A DNA stretch of 64,000 nt, from the NCBI GenBank assembly GCA_023460795.1, contig JAEWPC010000058.1:62001-126000 (forward strand), read 5' to 3'. The notes beneath the pieces were generated by a model. It saw only the letters and a list, made by a program, of their open reading frames with translations. It did no database searches and was not told the DNA's origin. How positions within the stretch are numbered: the stretch's first letter is position 1; each line of letters opens with the position of its first letter. This DNA is from Bacillota bacterium (lineage in GTDB: Bacteria; Bacillota; Bacilli; Paenibacillales; Paenibacillaceae). A program made the position numbers and the translations under genes. Shown here piece after piece: positions 61,704 through 64,000 of the stretch.

Positions 61704-61832
61704 TTAGTTTCGAGCCATGTACAAGGCGAACACGCCAATCCAAGTCAATACGATGAAAGCACCGAGCAGCATGACGGACGCGAACGTCCCTTTGAGTGCC
61801 GGTTCTTCTTTCTTGTCCTCCGGTTTAGGCAT
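61704..61832 (-). CDS. Cytochrome c oxidase subunit IIa (CoxIIa-type)
   Basis: A 42-residue protein: a charged N-terminus (PKPEDKKEEPALKG), one membrane helix (about 18-39) and a short tail (MARN). AGGAGGTTGATCGC precedes the ATG at 61832, a very good ribosome site. It matches the size and pattern of subunit IIa in ba3-type oxidases. It lies between the hemerythrin and subunit II genes, in a gap without other coding. Confidence 0.85.
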   Translation of the reverse strand: MPKPEDKKEEPALKGTFASVMLLGAFIVLTWIGVFALYMARN

Positions 61833-61873
61833 GCGATCAACCTCCTGTCGATTGGGATGATTATAGATTTCGC

Positions 61874-62359
61874 TTAAGAGCCGCTGTATTCGATCTCGCG
61901 CATCAACTGCTCGGTCGCGGGAATAATCGTGTCTTCTTCGATTCGAAAATGTTCATGTACGATCATCAGCACCTGCAACAGATGATACAGCGACTCCTCA
62001 GGGGATGCGCCTTCCTCTACCGAGCGCAAGTAGGCGTCGTAATATTGGTCCGCGATCCGGCTATCGTGCTCGAGCACGCCGATCGGCCCCAAGCTGCCGC
62101 CGGGAACTAACGTTCTGGCGAAGGGGAAGATCGTTCCCCGTTCTCTGTCCAAGTGCCGTCTCCAAGCTTGCATGAAAGGAACGAGCAGCCTTCTGGCTTC
62201 TAGATGATGATCCGTCCAGTCGGGTTGATCGTAATTGCGAGGATTCCATTTCATCAGCCGGCACAGGTCTAGAAGGCGTTCATGCAGAGAATCATGCTCT
62301 TCCTTCCATTCGTCGTACGTGACGTACAGCTCCCACAGATTCGATTCCGGACGTTGCAT
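61874..62359 (-). CDS. Hemerythrin-domain protein
   Basis: A 161-residue four-helix protein with a His/Glu set in hemerythrin spacing: WKEEHDSLHERLL, DHHLEARRLLVPF, WRRHLDREE/RGTIFPF, LEHDSR and IVHEHFRIEEDTIIP. A diiron site would bind oxygen or nitric oxide. It is the first gene of the cba operon; proteins of this kind may protect or regulate oxidases under low oxygen or NO stress. Confidence 0.8.
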   Translation of the reverse strand: MQRPESNLWELYVTYDEWKEEHDSLHERLLDLCRLMKWNPRNYDQPDWTDHHLEARRLLVPFMQAWRRHLDRERGTIFPFARTLVPGGSLGPIGVLEHDSRIADQYYDAYLRSVEEGASPEESLYHLLQVLMIVHEHFRIEEDTIIPATEQLMREIEYSGS

Positions 62360-62442
62360 AGCTCCAGAACCCCCTTTCCGCTTAAAATCGGGATGTTCGC
62401 GATCGTGATGTATTCATTGTGCATGAGCTGCAAGCCGCTTCC

Positions 62443-62458
62443 TGTGACATTCGTCACT
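62443..62458. promoter_or_regulatory. FNR/CRP-like box upstream of the cba operon
   Basis: TGTGA-CATTCG-TCACT, one base from the palindrome TGTGA-N6-TCACA, 84 bp upstream of the hemerythrin start. Confidence 0.55.
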
Positions 62459-62504
62459 AAACGTTTGAACGTTATGTGAATGCGATTACATGTCCGGACA
62501 AAGT

Positions 62505-62537
62505 AAAAAAACCTTCCGGCCGTTAAGCCGGAAGGTT
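62505..62537 (-). terminator. Rho-independent terminator of the cupredoxin gene
   Basis: Eleven-base-pair stem AACCTTCCGGC/GCCGGAAGGTT (62510-62520, 62527-62537) with a T-run on the minus strand. Confidence 0.85.
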
Positions 62538-62548
62538 ATCCGTTATTC

Positions 62549-62941
62549 TTATTCGACGATCAGCTTGCCTGTCATCTCGGCGTGACCGCCTCCGCACATC
62601 GTATCGCAGACGAATTCGAACGTGCCGGATTTGTCCGCTGTGAACGTTACGGGCTTGTTCGGCTTAATGATTTGGTCGTAGCCGTTGATCTTGATCGAGT
62701 GCAGGCCTTGCGTGTTCTTAAGCGTGATGCTGATCGTGTCGCCTTGCTTAACCTTGATCTCCTGTTGATCGAACTCGAAGTTCTTCGCGTTGATCGTAAT
62801 CGCTTTGGCATCTCCCGTAGGAGCTTCGCTAGCTGCCGGTGAAGATGCGGCCTTGTCGTTGTCTTTGTTGCCGCCTCCGCATCCCGTTGCGACGAACGCC
62901 GCCAAGAGCAATAAGACCGCCGTGTACATCCATTTGTTCAT
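62549..62941 (-). CDS. CuA-type cupredoxin lipoprotein
   Basis: A 130-residue lipoprotein: lipobox ATGC (Cys21), a Gly/Ser/Ala/Pro linker (about 24-45) and a cupredoxin domain. His81 (GLHSIK), Cys112, Cys116, His120 and Met123 (CDTMCGGGHAEM) have exactly the CuA spacing of subunit II (C-x3-C-x3-H-x2-M). A free CuA domain could shuttle electrons to the oxidase or the nitrous-oxide reductase, or deliver copper. The start is taken at 62941 (GGAGGG 6 bp upstream). Confidence 0.85.
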   Translation of the reverse strand: MNKWMYTAVLLLLAAFVATGCGGGNKDNDKAASSPAASEAPTGDAKAITINAKNFEFDQQEIKVKQGDTISITLKNTQGLHSIKINGYDQIIKPNKPVTFTADKSGTFEFVCDTMCGGGHAEMTGKLIVE

Positions 62942-62997
62942 GAAGAGCCCTCCTTGACTGGTATGCCCCAATCATAAGAGGAATCGGACGAAGAAAT

Positions 62998-63013
62998 TGT
63001 GATGGATCTCACA
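62998..63013. promoter_or_regulatory. FNR/CRP box upstream of the cupredoxin gene
   Basis: TGTGA-TGGATC-TCACA, a perfect palindrome, 57 bp upstream of the cupredoxin start. Confidence 0.65.
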
Positions 63014-63051
63014 TTATTCCCGTTGCCACAAAAGGGTCACAATTCGCGGAA

Positions 63052-63312
63052 TTATCGTGCGCTGCGTCCGGAGGGTCTCTTCTCCAGGGAGTATAGCTCG
63101 TCGTCTAATTGGTTTATTTTCTCCTGGAATACGTTCCGTGCATCCGATAACGCCGCATTGTATACATAAGGTCCGATGGCGCCGATCATGAAATCGACCA
63201 GCTGTTCCGCGCCTAGTTCGCCGATGCTCTCTCCCCGCTCCGTCTCGAAATAATGCTGCAGGCGGTGAACGAGCTGAAGCTTCTCTTCCCTTGGGAGCTT
63301 AATCGGTATCAT
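63052..63312 (-). CDS. DUF2164-family protein
   Basis: An 86-residue cytoplasmic protein with the DUF2164 pattern: IKLPREEKLQLVHRLQHYFETERGESIGELGAEQLVDFMIGAIGPYVYN. Function unknown. It precedes (on the minus strand) the cupredoxin gene by about 110 bp. Confidence 0.8.
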   Translation of the reverse strand: MIPIKLPREEKLQLVHRLQHYFETERGESIGELGAEQLVDFMIGAIGPYVYNAALSDARNVFQEKINQLDDELYSLEKRPSGRSAR

Positions 63313-63330
63313 TCGGTCCAGCTCCTTCGC

Positions 63331-63516
63331 TTATTGCTGATTTTTGCGTTTGTTGTAGAGAATGAAGTTGGATACGCCCGAGAAGAGGAAGACAACCGTT
63401 AGGACGATCCACATGACCCGTTGGTCGTCCACAATATAGTTGATAAGAAAAGCAATCGCGGCGATGCTGTATAAGACTCCGATCAGTAAGAACGTTTGGG
63501 GTTTCTTGAGATTCAT
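63331..63516 (-). CDS. Small two-helix membrane protein
   Basis: 61 residues with two helices (about 7-25 and 32-51), ending NKRKNQQ. It lies 18 bp upstream of the DUF2164 gene, on the same strand. No family recognised. Confidence 0.6.
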   Translation of the reverse strand: MNLKKPQTFLLIGVLYSIAAIAFLINYIVDDQRVMWIVLTVVFLFSGVSNFILYNKRKNQQ

Positions 63517-63611
63517 TCGCTTGTCTCCTTATGTCTCTGCTATCGTTAAGCGCGTAAGCGCATGCTCACGATAGTTAATGTTACCATAACCGAACGGCAA
63601 TCCGATAGTTC

Positions 63612-64000
63612 TTACCGCTTCCTTGGGACGATGAAAGCTCTGTCCGACTTCTCGAAGCCGATCTTCGGATAGAAGTCGACCGCCCCGGGAGCCGAGATCA
63701 GCACCATGCTGACTTCGTCCCCTAGATGGTTCTGCAAGTAAGCGACAAGCTGCTTGCCGACTTGCTGACCTTGGAAGCTCTTATCCACCGCGAGGTCGGA
63801 CAGGTAACAGCAGTAGACGTAGTCCGTAATCGCTCTGGCGATGCCGATCAGCTTGCCCTCGTTCCACGCGCTGACGATAACGTCGGCATGGTCGATCATT
63901 CGCTGGATTCTAGCGATGTCCTCGTATGGCCGTTTGATGCCCGAGTTTAGGAATACTTCCGATATTTCCGTTGCTTCGACTTTGGCTTCGTGCGTAATGG
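63612..64000 (-). CDS. GNAT acetyltransferase (5' partial)
   Basis: The frame is open to the window edge, so the gene starts beyond it. Visible: SGIKRPYEDIARIQRMIDHAD (partial N-region), GKLIGIARAITDYVYCCYLSDLAV and VDKSFQGQQVGKQLV (CoA-binding motif A), then FYPKIGFEKSDRAFIV (motif B). The substrate is unknown. An ATG at 63899 exists but the upstream reading is equally coding, so it is not the start. Confidence 0.85.
   Translation of the reverse strand, partial: ITHEAKVEATEISEVFLNSGIKRPYEDIARIQRMIDHADVIVSAWNEGKLIGIARAITDYVYCCYLSDLAVDKSFQGQQVGKQLVAYLQNHLGDEVSMVLISAPGAVDFYPKIGFEKSDRAFIVPRKR

Noticed and set aside
1..64000. CRISPR arrays, tRNA or rRNA genes, insertion sequences
   Set aside because: No regularly spaced direct repeats, no cloverleaf-type tRNA sequence with terminal CCA or T-loop motif and no transposase frame were seen in either strand.

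Overview
The window looks like chromosome from an endospore-forming, Gram-positive member of the Paenibacillaceae (Paenibacillus or Cohnella type). This is inferred from a gerA-type spore-germination operon, a YheC/YheD-type coat-protein relic, XerS, the b(o/a)3-type oxidase with a tiny subunit IIa, LtaS, OmpR-type two-component pairs with Gram-positive features, and strong GGAGG ribosome sites. No rRNA, tRNA, CRISPR array, intact transposase or prophage is visible.

Layout. 1-4900: the end of a nitrous-oxide-reductase accessory operon (nosD partial, nosL, nosY, nosF, a FixH/YtkA-like lipoprotein), then a BdbC/DsbB thiol oxidase and a CopC-like copper protein. 4900-14500: an envelope/sensing region of lower GC with a COG4705 membrane protein, two two-component systems, uppP, a PepSY protein and two pseudogenes (YheC/D and PAP2). 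14500-19700: an NlpC/P60 hydrolase and a gerA-gerB-gerC operon. 19700-32200: regulators, an SDR/MerR divergent pair, cysJI sulfite reductase, modA with a divergent HTH-PBP regulator, xerS and a DUF3990 toxin-like pair. 32400-34600: an ABC_ATPase (PF09818) gene preceded by an apparent leader-peptide attenuator. 34600-44800: lipoproteins, fumC with a duplicated 3' tail, nrdIEF under a B12 riboswitch and a promoter with an NrdR-box pair, an APH-type kinase, GNAT and HD proteins. 44900-53600: two more sensing systems, including a 1273-residue hybrid kinase, and an ABC-F ATPase. 53600-64000: GNATs, a truncated LysE, LTA synthase, EamA, HAD, the cba-type terminal oxidase with a hemerythrin, a CuA-type lipoprotein and small proteins.

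How the genes fit together. Copper delivery and respiration recur at both ends: the nos genes, BdbC and CopC on the left, the cba oxidase and a free CuA-domain lipoprotein on the right. FNR/CRP-like palindromes precede the latter two, so microaerobic or anaerobic control is likely. The nrdIEF promoter carries two NrdR-like boxes exactly 31 bp apart, followed by a cobalamin riboswitch and an intrinsic terminator, suggesting a B12-dependent reductase elsewhere in the genome. The most unusual element is the small-ORF/terminator array at 34314-34572: a strong promoter, a 15-codon leader, mutually exclusive RNA helices and two terminators ahead of a small ORF with an in-frame UGA and an ATPase gene without a standard start codon.

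Limits: all calls come from reading the sequence and knowledge of families. No database or folding program was run.
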